Assembly (NCBI RefSeq): GCF_014705655.1
Contig: NZ_JACXIY010000015.1
Coordinates: forward strand, 186,001-250,000
Source of the DNA: Paenibacillus arenilitoris
Lineage (GTDB): Bacteria > Bacillota > Bacilli > Paenibacillales > Paenibacillaceae
Direction of reading: 5' to 3'
Length of the DNA stretch: 64,000 bases
Position numbers and translations under genes: made by a program. Numbering within the stretch: the first letter of the stretch is position 1; every line of letters starts with the position of its first letter. Shown in pieces: positions 17,207 to 26,724 of this stretch. The notes under the pieces were generated by a model. The model had not been told where the DNA came from. It was given only the letters and a program-made list of their open reading frames with translations, and did no database searches.

Positions 17207-17992
17207 ATGCAGCAGGATCAAGATTTTGCACAATTTATAACGCGGATTAAGCAGAAGACCGACATCGATCTGTCGCAGTACAAAGAAGCCCAAATGAAGC
17301 GAAGGCTCACGACATTGCGCATGAAGCACGGCTATTCCTCCTTCGACGAATACTGGAAAGCCATCGAGAAGAACCGGAGCCTGATGAACGAGTTTTTGGA
17401 CCGGATGACGATCAACGTCTCGGAATTTTACCGGAACCCGTCGCGGTTCGACGTGCTGCAGAAGCGGTTCCTGCCGGAAATGATGCAAACGGAGAACCGC
17501 CTGAAAATTTGGAGCGCGGCGTGCTCCACCGGGGAAGAGCCATACACGCTTGCCATGATCCTGTCCGAGCTTGGCGCGCTGCAGCGAGCGACGCTGCTCG
17601 CGACGGATCTGGACGCGAACGTGCTGCAGAAAGCGATGGAGGGCAGTTATTTGGAGCGATCGCTTCGCGACGTGCCGCCCGTATGCAGACAAAAGTATTT
17701 CAAGCAGGCCGACGGAGCGTACAGGATTGCGGACCAGCTCAAGCAGCATGTTCATTTCAAGCAGCAAAACCTGCTGCACGACGCCTTTGACAGCGGCTTC
17801 GACGTCATCGTGTGCCGCAATGTGATGATCTACTTCACGGAGGAAGCGAAGCATTTGCTTTACCACAAATTCGCCAAGGCGCTCAAGCCGGGCGGGCTGC
17901 TGTTCGTCGGAAGCACGGAGCAGATTTTCTCGCCGTCCCAGTACGGCTTCGAGACGGCGGATACGTTCTTTTACCGTCGCGTGCCGGCATGA
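17207..17992 (+). CDS. cheR: Chemotaxis protein methyltransferase CheR
   Basis: 261 aa. The N-terminal helical domain (IDLSQYKEAQMKRRLTTLR) is followed by a SAM-binding methyltransferase domain with IWSAACSTGEEPYTLAM near residue 105 and CRNVMIYF near 205. CheR methylates glutamates of chemoreceptors for adaptation. ATG 17207 is favoured by GGAGGG 5 nt upstream. As in B. subtilis it stands alone between ndk and the aro genes, away from other chemotaxis genes, and implies a motile organism. Confidence 0.96.
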   Translation: MQQDQDFAQFITRIKQKTDIDLSQYKEAQMKRRLTTLRMKHGYSSFDEYWKAIEKNRSLMNEFLDRMTINVSEFYRNPSRFDVLQKRFLPEMMQTENRLKIWSAACSTGEEPYTLAMILSELGALQRATLLATDLDANVLQKAMEGSYLERSLRDVPPVCRQKYFKQADGAYRIADQLKQHVHFKQQNLLHDAFDSGFDVIVCRNVMIYFTEEAKHLLYHKFAKALKPGGLLFVGSTEQIFSPSQYGFETADTFFYRRVPA

Positions 17993-18058
17993 TGTATATC
18001 GATTTCCATGTTCTCCTATACTAGTCTTAACCGACGACTTTGGAGGATGAAGCAGCAC

Positions 18059-18235
18059 ATGGATAAACGTAAAGTTATTGCCGCCTACAGACGCGGATTC
18101 ATTTCTCTTCAGGAATGCGCGCAAATACTGGGCGTCGACAGCGGGCAAATGACCAGACTCGTGAACGATCCGCTGCTCGTAAGCGACGGTTCGGCGGTGC
18201 GCAGGAAACGATCGATAACCAGTTCGCGAGAATGA
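18059..18235 (+). CDS. Small helix-turn-helix-like hypothetical protein
   Basis: 58 aa: a basic N-terminus, then YRRGFISLQECAQILGVDSGQ, which looks like a helix-turn-helix (helix, turn at LGVD, helix), and a short basic tail. GGAGG lies 12 nt before ATG 18059; an alternative in-frame start is ATG 18047. No family is recognised. It is followed by a strong terminator and separated from the aro promoter, so it is not part of the aromatic operon. Confidence 0.55.
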   Translation: MDKRKVIAAYRRGFISLQECAQILGVDSGQMTRLVNDPLLVSDGSAVRRKRSITSSRE

Positions 18236-18243
18236 ATGAGCGG

Positions 18244-18292
18244 GGCCTGCTTGTTTGCCTTCTTCACGAAGGCAGGCAAGCGGGCCTTTTTT
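18244..18292 (+). terminator. Intrinsic terminator before the aro operon
   Basis: GGCCTGCTTGTTTGCCTTC / GAAGGCAGGCAAGCGGGCC long hairpin followed by six T. Confidence 0.92.
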
Positions 18293-18329
18293 CATGGCCG
18301 GACTGCGCGGGAGGAGGCCGTTCAAATTC

Positions 18330-18358
18330 TTGTCAAACCGGGAGGGCTGTACTATAAT
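18330..18358 (+). promoter_or_regulatory. SigA promoter of the aroC-aroB-aroH operon
   Basis: TTGTCA (18330-18335), 17-nt spacer, TATAAT (18353-18358). Confidence 0.85.
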
Positions 18359-18427
18359 GAGCAAAGATGTTTCGGGCAGTAGAACCAGGCAGGCTTTTGC
18401 ACGTTTGCCTTGAAGGAGGAGCTTTGG

Positions 18428-19597
18428 TTGAGTTTACGGTATTTGACAGCGGGGGAAACCCACGGTCCCCAATTGACGGCGATCATCGAAGGACTGCCGA
18501 GTAATTTAACGATCGATTTCGAGGAATTGAACTTTCAGCTTCATCGCCGCCAGAAAGGTCACGGCCGCGGCCGGAGGATGCAGATTGAGAAGGATACCGC
18601 GAATATCGTCGGCGGCGTGCGCCACGGCAGAACGACCGGCGCGCCGGTCGCGATCGTCGTCGCCAACAACGACTGGAAGCATTGGACATCCGTTATGAAC
18701 ATCGAGCCGATCGAGGGCAGCGACGAAGAGAAGCGGCGCGTGCATCGCCCGCGACCGGGCCATGCCGATCTGAACGGCGGTTTGAAATATGATTTGAAGG
18801 ACCTGCGCAACGTGCTGGAGCGCTCGAGCGCGCGCGAGACGGCTGCCCGCGTGGCGGTCGGCGCCGTTGCCCGCCAGCTGCTCGCCGAATTCGGCATTAA
18901 GGTGGCCGGGCAAGTGATCCGCATCGGCGAGATCGAGGCGCCGGCCAACGATTTGCCGGTGGACGAGCTCGTCCGCCTGACGGAGGAATCGTCCGTACGC
19001 GTCGTCGACAAGGAAACGGAACGGAAAATGACGGACTACATCGATCAGATCAAGGCGGAAGGCGATTCCATCGGCGGCATCGTGGAATGCGTGATCGAAG
19101 GCGTGCCGATCGGTCTCGGCAGCCATGTCCAGTGGGATCGCAAGCTCGACGGGCGTATTGCGCAAGCGGTCGTATCGATCAACGCCTTCAAGGGCTGCGA
19201 GATCGGCATCGGGTTCGAAGCGGCGAAGCTGCGCGGCTCGCAGGTTCACGACGAGATCATGTATAACGAAGAGAGAGGCTACCACCGCGCAACGAACCGT
19301 CTCGGCGGATTTGAAGGCGGCATGACCAACGGCGAGCAGATCGTCGTCCGCGGCGTAATGAAGCCGATCCCGACGCTGTACAAGCCGCTTCGCAGCGTCG
19401 ACATCGATACGAAGGAGCCGTTCACGGCCCAGGTCGAGCGTTCCGATAGCTGCGCGGTACCCGCGGCGAGCGTCGTCATGGAGCATGTCGTGGCTTGGGA
19501 AGTGGCCAAGGCGTTCCTCGAGAAGTTCGGCGGCGACTCGATCGAAGAGATCCGCGCCAACTTGAACCATTACTTAGAGCAAATCGGACGGTACTAA
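18428..19597 (+). CDS. aroC: Chorismate synthase
   Basis: 389 aa (aroF in B. subtilis naming). It begins [15 protein letters not shown], contains the FMN-binding [16 protein letters not shown] and [11 protein letters not shown], and later [12 protein letters not shown]. It removes phosphate from EPSP to make chorismate, the branch point for Trp, Phe/Tyr, folate and the futalosine pathway encoded just upstream. The start is TTG 18428 with AAGGAGGAG 7 nt before it. It is first in the aro operon. Confidence 0.97.
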   Translation: MSLRYLTAGETHGPQLTAIIEGLPSNLTIDFEELNFQLHRRQKGHGRGRRMQIEKDTANIVGGVRHGRTTGAPVAIVVANNDWKHWTSVMNIEPIEGSDEEKRRVHRPRPGHADLNGGLKYDLKDLRNVLERSSARETAARVAVGAVARQLLAEFGIKVAGQVIRIGEIEAPANDLPVDELVRLTEESSVRVVDKETERKMTDYIDQIKAEGDSIGGIVECVIEGVPIGLGSHVQWDRKLDGRIAQAVVSINAFKGCEIGIGFEAAKLRGSQVHDEIMYNEERGYHRATNRLGGFEGGMTNGEQIVVRGVMKPIPTLYKPLRSVDIDTKEPFTAQVERSDSCAVPAASVVMEHVVAWEVAKAFLEKFGGDSIEEIRANLNHYLEQIGRY

Positions 19598-19600
19598 TCG

Positions 19601-20704
19601 ATGCGCGAACTTATCGTTGATCTAGGCGACCGTTCTTATCCCATTTATATCGGAGAGGGCCTCCTGAAGGGGGCTTCCTCCTACTTGCTTAAACATGGCA
19701 TCAGCAAGAAATCTCCATTGCTGATCATTACGGACGCCCAGGTGGCGAGCATTCACCTGCAGCCGTTCGAAGCCGAACTTCAGGCGGCCGGCTTCCGGAC
19801 GGCGAGCGCCGTCGTGCCGAACGGCGAAAGCTCGAAATCGCTTTCGATGCTGGAGTCGCTCGTCACGAAAGCGCTTGAAGCGGGACTTGACCGCAAATCG
19901 GCGATCGTCGCCTTGGGCGGCGGCGTCGTGGGCGACTTGGCGGGCTTCGTCGCCGCGTCGTACATGAGAGGCATCAAATTCGTCCAAGTGCCTACGACGA
20001 TTCTGGCTCATGACAGCAGCGTAGGCGGCAAGGTGGCGGTTAACCATCCGAACGCCAAGAACATCATCGGAGCGTTCCATCAGCCGGAGCTCGTGCTCTA
20101 CGACTTGCAGACGCTGCAGACGCTTCCGCCGAGAGAAGTGAAGGCGGGCTTGTCGGAAGTTGTCAAGCACGGCCTGATCTGGGACGAACGCTTCGTCGAT
20201 TGGTGCGAGGAGCACGCGGACAAGCTGCTCGCGCTCGATCCGGACTCGCTCGGCTACGCGCTGTTCAAGGGCTGCAGCGTGAAGGCGGAGGTCGTTTCGA
20301 GGGACGAGCGGGAGAACGGCCTTCGGGCCACTTTGAATTTGGGGCATACGATCGGCCACGCGCTGGAGGCGGTAGCCGGCTACAACGAACTGCTGCACGG
20401 CGAGGCGATCTCGATCGGCATGATCGGCTCGGCGAAGCTTGGACTTCGCTACGGCGCGTCCGATGAAGTGTATGAGGTGACGAAGAGGGTGCTGGCGAAA
20501 TGCGGACTGCCGGTCCGATTGCCGGAGCACTTCGATACGGATGTCGTCATGGAAGCGATGATGCACGACAAAAAATTCATGGAAGGCACCATGGTATTCA
20601 TCGTGCCGACCGCGATCGGGAAGGTCGAAATCAAACCGGACGTTCCCGTGCAATGGGTGAGGGAAATTGTGGACGAATTGAAACGGGAGGGCGATCAGCA
20701 GTGA
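19601..20704 (+). CDS. aroB: 3-dehydroquinate synthase
   Basis: 367 aa. NAD-binding motif ALGGGVVGDLAGFVA is near residues 107-121. Metal ligands are seen in LNLGHTIGHALEA and LHGEAISIGM. It converts DAHP to 3-dehydroquinate, the second shikimate step. It starts 3 nt after aroC and overlaps aroH by 4 nt. Confidence 0.98.
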   Translation: MRELIVDLGDRSYPIYIGEGLLKGASSYLLKHGISKKSPLLIITDAQVASIHLQPFEAELQAAGFRTASAVVPNGESSKSLSMLESLVTKALEAGLDRKSAIVALGGGVVGDLAGFVAASYMRGIKFVQVPTTILAHDSSVGGKVAVNHPNAKNIIGAFHQPELVLYDLQTLQTLPPREVKAGLSEVVKHGLIWDERFVDWCEEHADKLLALDPDSLGYALFKGCSVKAEVVSRDERENGLRATLNLGHTIGHALEAVAGYNELLHGEAISIGMIGSAKLGLRYGASDEVYEVTKRVLAKCGLPVRLPEHFDTDVVMEAMMHDKKFMEGTMVFIVPTAIGKVEIKPDVPVQWVREIVDELKREGDQQ

Positions 20705-21072
20705 GTGTGAGAGGGATCCGCGGCGCGATTACCGTCGACGTTAACGAGGAGCAGCCCATTCTAAACGCGACGATCGAGCTGCTTCACGCCATCGTGGCGG
20801 ACAACGAGATCGTGCCGGACGATATTTGCAGCGTGTTCGTCACGGTGACGAACGATCTGGACGAGACGTTTCCGGCTCGGGCGATCCGCCAAATGAACGG
20901 CTGGGAGCTCGTTCCGCTGATGTGCGCTCTGGAGGTGCCGGTCAAAGGCAGCCTGGAGAGGTGCATCCGCTTAATGGTGCTTATAAATACGGACAAGACC
21001 CAAGCCGAAATCCGCCATGTCTATTTGAGCGGAGCTCAGGCGCTGCGTCCCGATTTGTCGTCGAAAGCATAG
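20701..21072 (+). CDS. aroH: Chorismate mutase, AroH class
   Basis: 123 aa. It begins SVRGIRGAITVDVNEEQPI, with CALEVPVKGSLERCIRLMV containing the active-site arginine. This is the monofunctional trimeric AroH fold of B. subtilis, converting chorismate to prephenate for Phe/Tyr. GTG 20701 overlaps the aroB stop. It feeds tyrA in the same supraoperon and draws on the same chorismate pool as trpE and mqnA. Confidence 0.96.
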   Translation: MSVRGIRGAITVDVNEEQPILNATIELLHAIVADNEIVPDDICSVFVTVTNDLDETFPARAIRQMNGWELVPLMCALEVPVKGSLERCIRLMVLINTDKTQAEIRHVYLSGAQALRPDLSSKA

Positions 21073-21124
21073 ACGCAGGGTTTGACGGATCGCGGGCACG
21101 GTTCGAGAGAAGCATGCTTGCTAG

Positions 21125-21154
21125 TTGACGCATGGCCGGCCGGTGTAGTATATT
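21125..21154 (+). promoter_or_regulatory. Promoter of the trp operon
   Basis: TTGACG (21125-21130), 18-nt spacer, TATATT (21149-21154). Transcription should start near 21161, immediately before the TRAP-binding triplets. Confidence 0.75.
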
Positions 21155-21167
21155 GAAAAGCGTAAGC

Positions 21168-21223
21168 GAGAGTAGCAGAGAACAGTTTAGTTTAGATGAG
21201 TCGAGTTGAGATGAGGTTGCTAG
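21168..21223 (+). promoter_or_regulatory. TRAP-binding site of the trp leader (11 NAG triplets)
   Basis: Triplets begin at 21168 GAG, 21173 UAG, 21178 GAG, 21183 CAG, 21188 UAG, 21193 UAG, 21198 GAG, 21203 GAG, 21208 GAG, 21213 GAG and 21221 UAG. Ten follow at an exact 5-nt period and the eleventh after 8 nt. Eleven repeats match the 11 subunits of TRAP, whose gene is at 10686-10907. The single CAG is a departure from the (G/U)AG consensus. Confidence 0.93.
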
Positions 21224-21362
21224 AAGGGAAAGTAGCTGCCGTAGCAGTGCCTAAGGCTGAGCTCCGTTGTTCGTTGGAACAAAGGGGCAAAAGCGCCATA
21301 AAGCCGTACGCGCCGCTGCGTTTATTTCCGCTTACCCATTTCCGTAATCATCTAAAACCAAC

Positions 21363-21389
21363 GCTCCTGCTCAGGCAGGAGCTTTTTTT
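21363..21389 (+). terminator. Attenuator terminator of the trp leader
   Basis: GCTCCTGC-TCAG-GCAGGAGC followed by seven T, 46 nt before the trpE start. It lies about 140 nt downstream of the TRAP site, farther than in B. subtilis. I could not identify a clear antiterminator partner for its 5' arm. The stretch 21224-21362 between holds a TTGTTC-GTTG-GAACAA hairpin (21268-21283) and no gene. Confidence 0.9.
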
Positions 21390-21434
21390 GTGCCAATGGC
21401 TAGGAGGATTTCATTCACTTGGAGGTTGATCGGG

Positions 21435-23006
21435 ATGTCAAACGAGCTGCAGCATGTAACGCGACTTGCCAGCCAGTACAATTTAATTCCAATCGTGCGC
21501 AATATGATGGCCGATACGGAAACGCCGATTCGATTATTTCAGCACTTCGCGAAGGAGAAGCACGCCTTCCTGCTGGAAAGCGTCGAAGGCGGAGCGAAGT
21601 GGGCGCGCTATTCGTTCATCGGCACGGATCCGTTCATGATGATTTACGGCAAGAACGGCGAGATCGTACTGGAGCAGGACGGCCAAAAAACGCTGCTGAG
21701 CGACAAACCGATCGAGCTTCTGAAGGCGCGTCTGCGCTCGTTCCGCAGCCCGTCGCTGCCCGATCTTCCTCCGTTCACGGGCGGGGCGATCGGATTTTTC
21801 GGCTACGATCTGCTGCAGTATTACGAGAAGCTTCCGGCGCACCGCGTGGACGACCTCGGCATGAACGACATTCAGTTTATGTTCTGCGACCAGATCATCG
21901 TTTTCGATCACTTTAAGCAGCGGCTGCAGGTCGTCGGCAACGTCCATATCGGGCAGGGAGCGACGGACAGCGAAATCGCTCGGGCTTACGAAGCGGCGGA
22001 GGCCAAGATCGAAGCGACGATCGAACGGCTGCAGCAGCCCGTAACGATCCCGGTCACGTCCGGGAAAGCCGACGACGCCGACCACGACCTCGGCGATATC
22101 CAGTCGAACGTGACGAAGGAGCAGTTCATCGCGAACATCGAGCAGGCTAAGCAGTATATCCGCGCCGGGGACATTTTTCAGGTGGTTCTGTCGCAGCGGT
22201 TCAGCATCGATACCGACATCGATCCGCTTCACGTGTACCGCGTCCTGCGAACGATGAATCCGTCGCCTTACATGTACTATTTGAAGATGGGCGAGGAGGT
22301 CATCGTCGGCACGTCGCCCGAGGCGCTCGTCAAAGTAAACGGCGACCGCGTGGAGACGCGGCCGATCGCGGGCACGCGGCCCCGGGGCCGCACGCCGGAG
22401 GAAGACAAGGCGCTCGAGCTCGAGCTGCTGGCGGACGAGAAGGAACGGGCGGAGCACTTGATGCTCGTCGATCTTGGCCGCAACGACATCGGCCGGGTAT
22501 CGGAGTTCGGCACGGTGAAATGCGATTCGTTCATGGACATCGAGCGCTATTCGCATGTCATGCACATCGTCTCGAACGTCTCGGGCAAATTGCATAAGGA
22601 CAAAGATTTCTTCGATGCCTTCATCTCCTGCTTGCCGGCGGGAACGGTATCGGGCGCGCCGAAGCTGAGGGCGATGGAAATTATCGCGGAGCTCGAGAAC
22701 GAGGCTCGGGGCGCGTACGCGGGCGCGATCGGCTATCTTGGCTTCGGCGGTACCATGGACACGTGCATTACGATTCGGACGATTATTTTCAAGCACGGCA
22801 AAGCCTACGTGCAGTCCGGAGCGGGTATCGTGTGGGATTCGGTGCCGGAGAACGAATATATGGAGACGGTCAACAAAGCGAAAGGCATGCTGAAAGCGAT
22901 CCGGGCGGCGGAAGCGATCTTCGCGGGGACGAAGGAACCGACGGATCGAGGCAATACGATCAATATGGACTATTATGTCAATGCGGGAGAGGGGCTCGGT
23001 CGATAA
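21435..23006 (+). CDS. trpE: Anthranilate synthase component I
   Basis: 523 aa chorismate-binding enzyme. The N-terminal LLESVEGGAKWARYSFIG includes the tryptophan feedback site. The C-terminal catalytic region contains RPIAGTRPRG, DLGRNDIGRVSEFG, and GTVSGAPK with the active-site GAGIVWDS. It makes anthranilate from chorismate using ammonia or a glutamine amidotransferase. No trpG is in this operon, as in B. subtilis, where the subunit is shared with folate synthesis. ATG 21435 has GGAGG 9 nt upstream; a second AGGAGG lies at 21402. Regulated by the TRAP leader. Confidence 0.97.
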   Translation: MSNELQHVTRLASQYNLIPIVRNMMADTETPIRLFQHFAKEKHAFLLESVEGGAKWARYSFIGTDPFMMIYGKNGEIVLEQDGQKTLLSDKPIELLKARLRSFRSPSLPDLPPFTGGAIGFFGYDLLQYYEKLPAHRVDDLGMNDIQFMFCDQIIVFDHFKQRLQVVGNVHIGQGATDSEIARAYEAAEAKIEATIERLQQPVTIPVTSGKADDADHDLGDIQSNVTKEQFIANIEQAKQYIRAGDIFQVVLSQRFSIDTDIDPLHVYRVLRTMNPSPYMYYLKMGEEVIVGTSPEALVKVNGDRVETRPIAGTRPRGRTPEEDKALELELLADEKERAEHLMLVDLGRNDIGRVSEFGTVKCDSFMDIERYSHVMHIVSNVSGKLHKDKDFFDAFISCLPAGTVSGAPKLRAMEIIAELENEARGAYAGAIGYLGFGGTMDTCITIRTIIFKHGKAYVQSGAGIVWDSVPENEYMETVNKAKGMLKAIRAAEAIFAGTKEPTDRGNTINMDYYVNAGEGLGR

Positions 23007-24061
23007 TGCAGACAATCAGCAACAACATAACGATGCAGCAGGCGCTCGGACGATTGGTCGGCGGTTCCGATTTGACGAGGGAGCAGGCGAAGGCGGTCAT
23101 GAACGTCATCATGAGCGGAGAGGCGACTCCTTCGCAGATCGCGGGCGTCGCTACCGCGCTCCGAATGAAGGGCGAGACGAAGGACGAGATCACGGGCTTC
23201 GCCGAAGCGATGCGCGCCCACTCGAGCCGCGTCAACACGGAGCAGGAAGGGCTGCTCGACACGTGCGGAACGGGCGGCTCCGGCATTCATAAATTCAATA
23301 TTTCGACGGCTTCTTCGATCATTGCCGCCGCAGCGGGCATCCGGGTAGCCAAGCACGGCAACCGGGCCATGTCCGGCAAGGCGGGCAGCGCCGACGTGCT
23401 TGAGGCGCTCGGCGTTCAGATCGCGATTACGCCCGAGCAGGCGGCGCAATGCCTGGACGCGATCGGCATATGCTTCATGTTCGCCCAGCTGTACCATCCG
23501 TCGCTTCGGCATGCGGCGGTGCCGAGACGGGAGCTTGGCGTAAGAACGATCTTCAACATGCTCGGCCCGCTCACGAACCCGGCGGGAGCGGACCGGCAGC
23601 TTCTTGGCTTGTACGATCGCTCGCGAACGGCGACCGTGGCCGAGGTTCTCGGCGAGCTGGGGCTGAAACGGGCGATGGTCGTCAGCAGCCATGACGGCCT
23701 GGACGAAATCAGCATATCGGCGCCGACGCAAATTTCCGAGCTTCTGGACGGCGAAGTAACGACGTACGACCTTACCCCGGAGGAGCTCGGGCTTGCCAAA
23801 TACCCGATCTCCGAAGTGATGGGCGGGGAGCCGGCCGTCAACGCGGCGCTGATCCGAGCCATATTCGCAGGCGAGCAGCGCGGTGCGTATCGGGATATCG
23901 TGCTCGCGAACGCCGGCGCATGCATTTACGTAGGCGGAGCGGCTTCCTCGCTGCGCGAGGGCGTGGCGATCGCCGCGGAAGTGATCGATTCGGGCAAGGC
24001 CGAGCGCAAGCTGGCAAGCCTTATTCAAATGACAGGAGAGTTGGCCCATGTTTCTGGATAA
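23006..24061 (+). CDS. trpD: Anthranilate phosphoribosyltransferase
   Basis: 351 aa. The PRPP-binding motif CGTGGSGIHKFNISTASS is near residues 82-99, followed by KHGNRAMSGKAGSADVLEALG. It transfers phosphoribosyl from PRPP to anthranilate. ATG 23006 overlaps the trpE stop by 1 nt, and the gene overlaps trpC by 14 nt. Confidence 0.97.
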   Translation: MQTISNNITMQQALGRLVGGSDLTREQAKAVMNVIMSGEATPSQIAGVATALRMKGETKDEITGFAEAMRAHSSRVNTEQEGLLDTCGTGGSGIHKFNISTASSIIAAAAGIRVAKHGNRAMSGKAGSADVLEALGVQIAITPEQAAQCLDAIGICFMFAQLYHPSLRHAAVPRRELGVRTIFNMLGPLTNPAGADRQLLGLYDRSRTATVAEVLGELGLKRAMVVSSHDGLDEISISAPTQISELLDGEVTTYDLTPEELGLAKYPISEVMGGEPAVNAALIRAIFAGEQRGAYRDIVLANAGACIYVGGAASSLREGVAIAAEVIDSGKAERKLASLIQMTGELAHVSG

Positions 24062-24848
24062 AATCGTTGCAACGAAACGAGCGGAGGTTGAAGCGCTCAC
24101 CGGACAGTTACAAATCGCGGACGCGGAGAAGCGTATCGCGCAGTTAGGCCCGTGCCGGGGCTTTGAGCGGGCTTTGTCGGCGCAAGGCCGGAAAAGGAGC
24201 ATGGGGCTCATCGCCGAGGTGAAGAAGGCTTCCCCGTCCAAAGGGCTGATCCGGGCCGATTTCGACCCGGCGCGGCTCGCGGCGGCATATGAAGCGGCAG
24301 GCGCGGATTGCATCTCCGTCTTGACGGACCGCGATTATTTTCAAGGAGACAACGCCTTTCTCGGCGACGTGCGCGATACGGTAGGCGTGCCGCTGCTCAG
24401 GAAGGACTTCACGATCGATGCCCGCCAAATTTACGAGGCGCGCTTGATCGGGGCCGACGCGATTCTGCTGATCGCGGCGATCCTTACGCCGGCGCAGCTG
24501 GGCGAATTCCATGATCTGGCGAAGGCGCTCGGCATGGACGCGCTCGTCGAAGTGCACAACCGGGAAGAGCTGGAGGATGTGCTCGCGCTGGATAAAGCGA
24601 AGCTCATCGGCATCAATAACCGCGATTTAAAAACGTTCGTGACCGATCTCAAAACGACGGAAGCGCTCATCGGCCTCATGCCGAAGGACGTGACGGTCAT
24701 CAGCGAGAGCGGCATTGCCGGCAGGGCGGATATGGATTACCTGCAGTCGGCCGGGGCGCATGGCGTGCTGGTCGGGGAGCATTTCATGCGCCGTGAAGAC
24801 GTCGGTGCGGCGGTCAACGATTTGATGGGCGCGGTGACGGCGCGATGA
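24048..24848 (+). CDS. trpC: Indole-3-glycerol phosphate synthase
   Basis: 266 aa TIM barrel. Signature LIAEVKKASPSKGLIR (about residues 53-68) contains the catalytic lysine; LLRKDF and INNRDLKTF are also seen. It closes CdRP to indoleglycerol phosphate. It overlaps both neighbours (14 nt and 4 nt). Confidence 0.97.
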   Translation: MFLDKIVATKRAEVEALTGQLQIADAEKRIAQLGPCRGFERALSAQGRKRSMGLIAEVKKASPSKGLIRADFDPARLAAAYEAAGADCISVLTDRDYFQGDNAFLGDVRDTVGVPLLRKDFTIDARQIYEARLIGADAILLIAAILTPAQLGEFHDLAKALGMDALVEVHNREELEDVLALDKAKLIGINNRDLKTFVTDLKTTEALIGLMPKDVTVISESGIAGRADMDYLQSAGAHGVLVGEHFMRREDVGAAVNDLMGAVTAR

Positions 24849-25522
24849 CGTCAAGCCCGCGCATCAAAATTTGCGGCCTTAGGGATGCCGAAACGATCGC
24901 GGCGATGGACGGGCTGCCCGTCCATGAAATCGGCTTCGTCTTCGCGCCAAGCAAGCGGCAGGTCGATAAGCCGACGGCTGCCGGCCTCATCGAAGCCGCG
25001 CACCGCCTGAAGGCGGCGGGCGGTATCCGTCCCCGAACGGTCGGGGTGTTCGTGAACGAAAGCTTCGACGGCTTGAAGGCTGTCCTTGCGGAGGCGCCGC
25101 TCGACGTCGTCCAGCTTCATGGCGACGAGAGCCCCGCGCTGTGCCGCGAAGCGCGCGAGCGGCTTCGGGTCGACGTTTGGAAAGTATTTTCAATAAAAAA
25201 TGCCGACGATTCGCCGACGGGAGCCGATGCCAAGCGGCGTCTTGCCCCGTACGAAGGAGCGGTCGACGCCGTTCTTATCGACGCTCCGGGCGGCGGCACG
25301 GGCCATACGTTCAACTGGGCGGCGATCGAGGCTTACAAAGAGGCGGCCGGAGAGTTCGGCATCCCGTTATACGTGGCCGGAGGGCTGCATGAAGGAAACG
25401 TGAAGGAGCTGCTTCGCTCCCATTCGCCGGGCGGCATCGACGTCTCGAGCGGCGTGGAGACGGACGGACGGAAAGATATCGATAAAATCCGATTATTCGT
25501 AAGAAGGGTGATGGAAGCATGA
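24845..25522 (+). CDS. trpF: Phosphoribosylanthranilate isomerase
   Basis: 225 aa TIM barrel. The active-site cysteine is in IKICGLRD near residue 10, with VQLHGDE in the middle and the phosphate-binding GGLHEGN and GIDVSSGVE at the C-terminus. It isomerises PRA to CdRP. Overlaps trpC and trpB by 4 nt each. Confidence 0.97.
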   Translation: MTSSPRIKICGLRDAETIAAMDGLPVHEIGFVFAPSKRQVDKPTAAGLIEAAHRLKAAGGIRPRTVGVFVNESFDGLKAVLAEAPLDVVQLHGDESPALCREARERLRVDVWKVFSIKNADDSPTGADAKRRLAPYEGAVDAVLIDAPGGGTGHTFNWAAIEAYKEAAGEFGIPLYVAGGLHEGNVKELLRSHSPGGIDVSSGVETDGRKDIDKIRLFVRRVMEA

Positions 25523-26724
25523 CGCAAATACCTGATCAGAACGGCCGCTTCGGCAAGTTCGGCGGACGCTACGTGCCGGAGACGCTGATGAACGCGCTGC
25601 TGGAGCTGGAGGAAGCGTACCTCCACTATTCGAAGGATCCGGCGTTCCAAGACGAGGTTCGCTATCTGTTGCATAAATATTCAGGACGGCCAACGTCCCT
25701 CTATTACGCCGAAAGGCTAAGCAAGCATCTCGGCGGAGCGAAAGTGTACTTAAAGCGCGAGGATTTGAACCATACCGGGGCCCACAAAATCAACAACACG
25801 ATCGGTCAAGGCGTGCTGGCGAAGCGGATGGGCAAAACGAAGATCATCGCGGAAACGGGCGCGGGCCAGCACGGCGTCGCCTCGGCGACGATCGCCGCGC
25901 TGCTCGGTCTCGAATGCAAGGTGTTCATGGGCGAGGAGGTTATGAAGCGGCAGCAGCTTAACGTGTTCCGCATGCAGCTGCTAGGCTCCGAAGTCGTTCC
26001 GGTCGTGTCGGGCACCCGCACGCTGAAGGATGCCTGCAACGAGACGCTTCGTTACTGGGTAAGCCACGTGGACGATACGTATTATATTTTGGGTTCGGTT
26101 ACCGGACCGCATCCTTATCCGATGATGGTGCGCGATTTCCAGCGGATCATCGGGGACGAGGCGCGCAAGCAAATTTTGGAAGAAGAAGGCAAGCTGCCCG
26201 ATTACGTCGTCGCGGCGGTAGGCGGCGGCAGCAACGCGATGGGCATTTTCCATCCTTTCGTTGCCGATGAAGGGGTCAAGCTGCTCGGCGTCGAAGCGGC
26301 GGGCCGCGGCGTCGATACGACTCTGCACGCGGCGACGATGACGAAGGGGCGCCACGGCGTCTTCCAGGGCTCCATGAGCTACGTCCTGCAGGACGATCAC
26401 GGACAGGTTCAGCCGGCGCATTCGATTTCGGCAGGGCTCGATTATCCGGGCATCGGGCCGGAGCATGCTTATTTGAAGGATTCCGGCCGCGCGGAATACG
26501 TGCCGATTACCGACGCGGAGGCGCTCGAGGCGCTTCAGCTGCTCTCGCGCACCGAAGGCATCATTCCCGCGCTCGAGTCCGCCCATGCGATCGCCCAAAC
26601 GATGAAGCTCGCGCCTACGCTCGGCAAAGACCAGGTCGTCGTCGTCAGCCTGTCCGGCCGCGGGGACAAGGACGTGGAAGCGATTATGAATTATTTGGGA
26701 GGCGACAAGCATGAATCTCATTGA
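25519..26724 (+). CDS. trpB: Tryptophan synthase beta chain
   Basis: 401 aa. The PLP lysine lies in HTGAHKINN near residues 84-92. [17 protein letters not shown] and the C-terminal SLSGRGDKD motifs follow. It condenses indole with serine. It overlaps trpA by 14 nt, which suits balanced subunit synthesis for the alpha2-beta2 complex. Confidence 0.98.
   Translation: MTQIPDQNGRFGKFGGRYVPETLMNALLELEEAYLHYSKDPAFQDEVRYLLHKYSGRPTSLYYAERLSKHLGGAKVYLKREDLNHTGAHKINNTIGQGVLAKRMGKTKIIAETGAGQHGVASATIAALLGLECKVFMGEEVMKRQQLNVFRMQLLGSEVVPVVSGTRTLKDACNETLRYWVSHVDDTYYILGSVTGPHPYPMMVRDFQRIIGDEARKQILEEEGKLPDYVVAAVGGGSNAMGIFHPFVADEGVKLLGVEAAGRGVDTTLHAATMTKGRHGVFQGSMSYVLQDDHGQVQPAHSISAGLDYPGIGPEHAYLKDSGRAEYVPITDAEALEALQLLSRTEGIIPALESAHAIAQTMKLAPTLGKDQVVVVSLSGRGDKDVEAIMNYLGGDKHESH

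Noticed and set aside
21419-21916. Alternative frame starting TTG 21419 behind the AGGAGG at 21402
   Set aside because: It overlaps trpE in another frame and encodes a low-complexity product; the second Shine-Dalgarno is probably incidental.
22973-24313. 446-aa minus-strand open frame opposite trpD
   Set aside because: It runs antisense through trpD and trpC with no RBS and a low-complexity composition.
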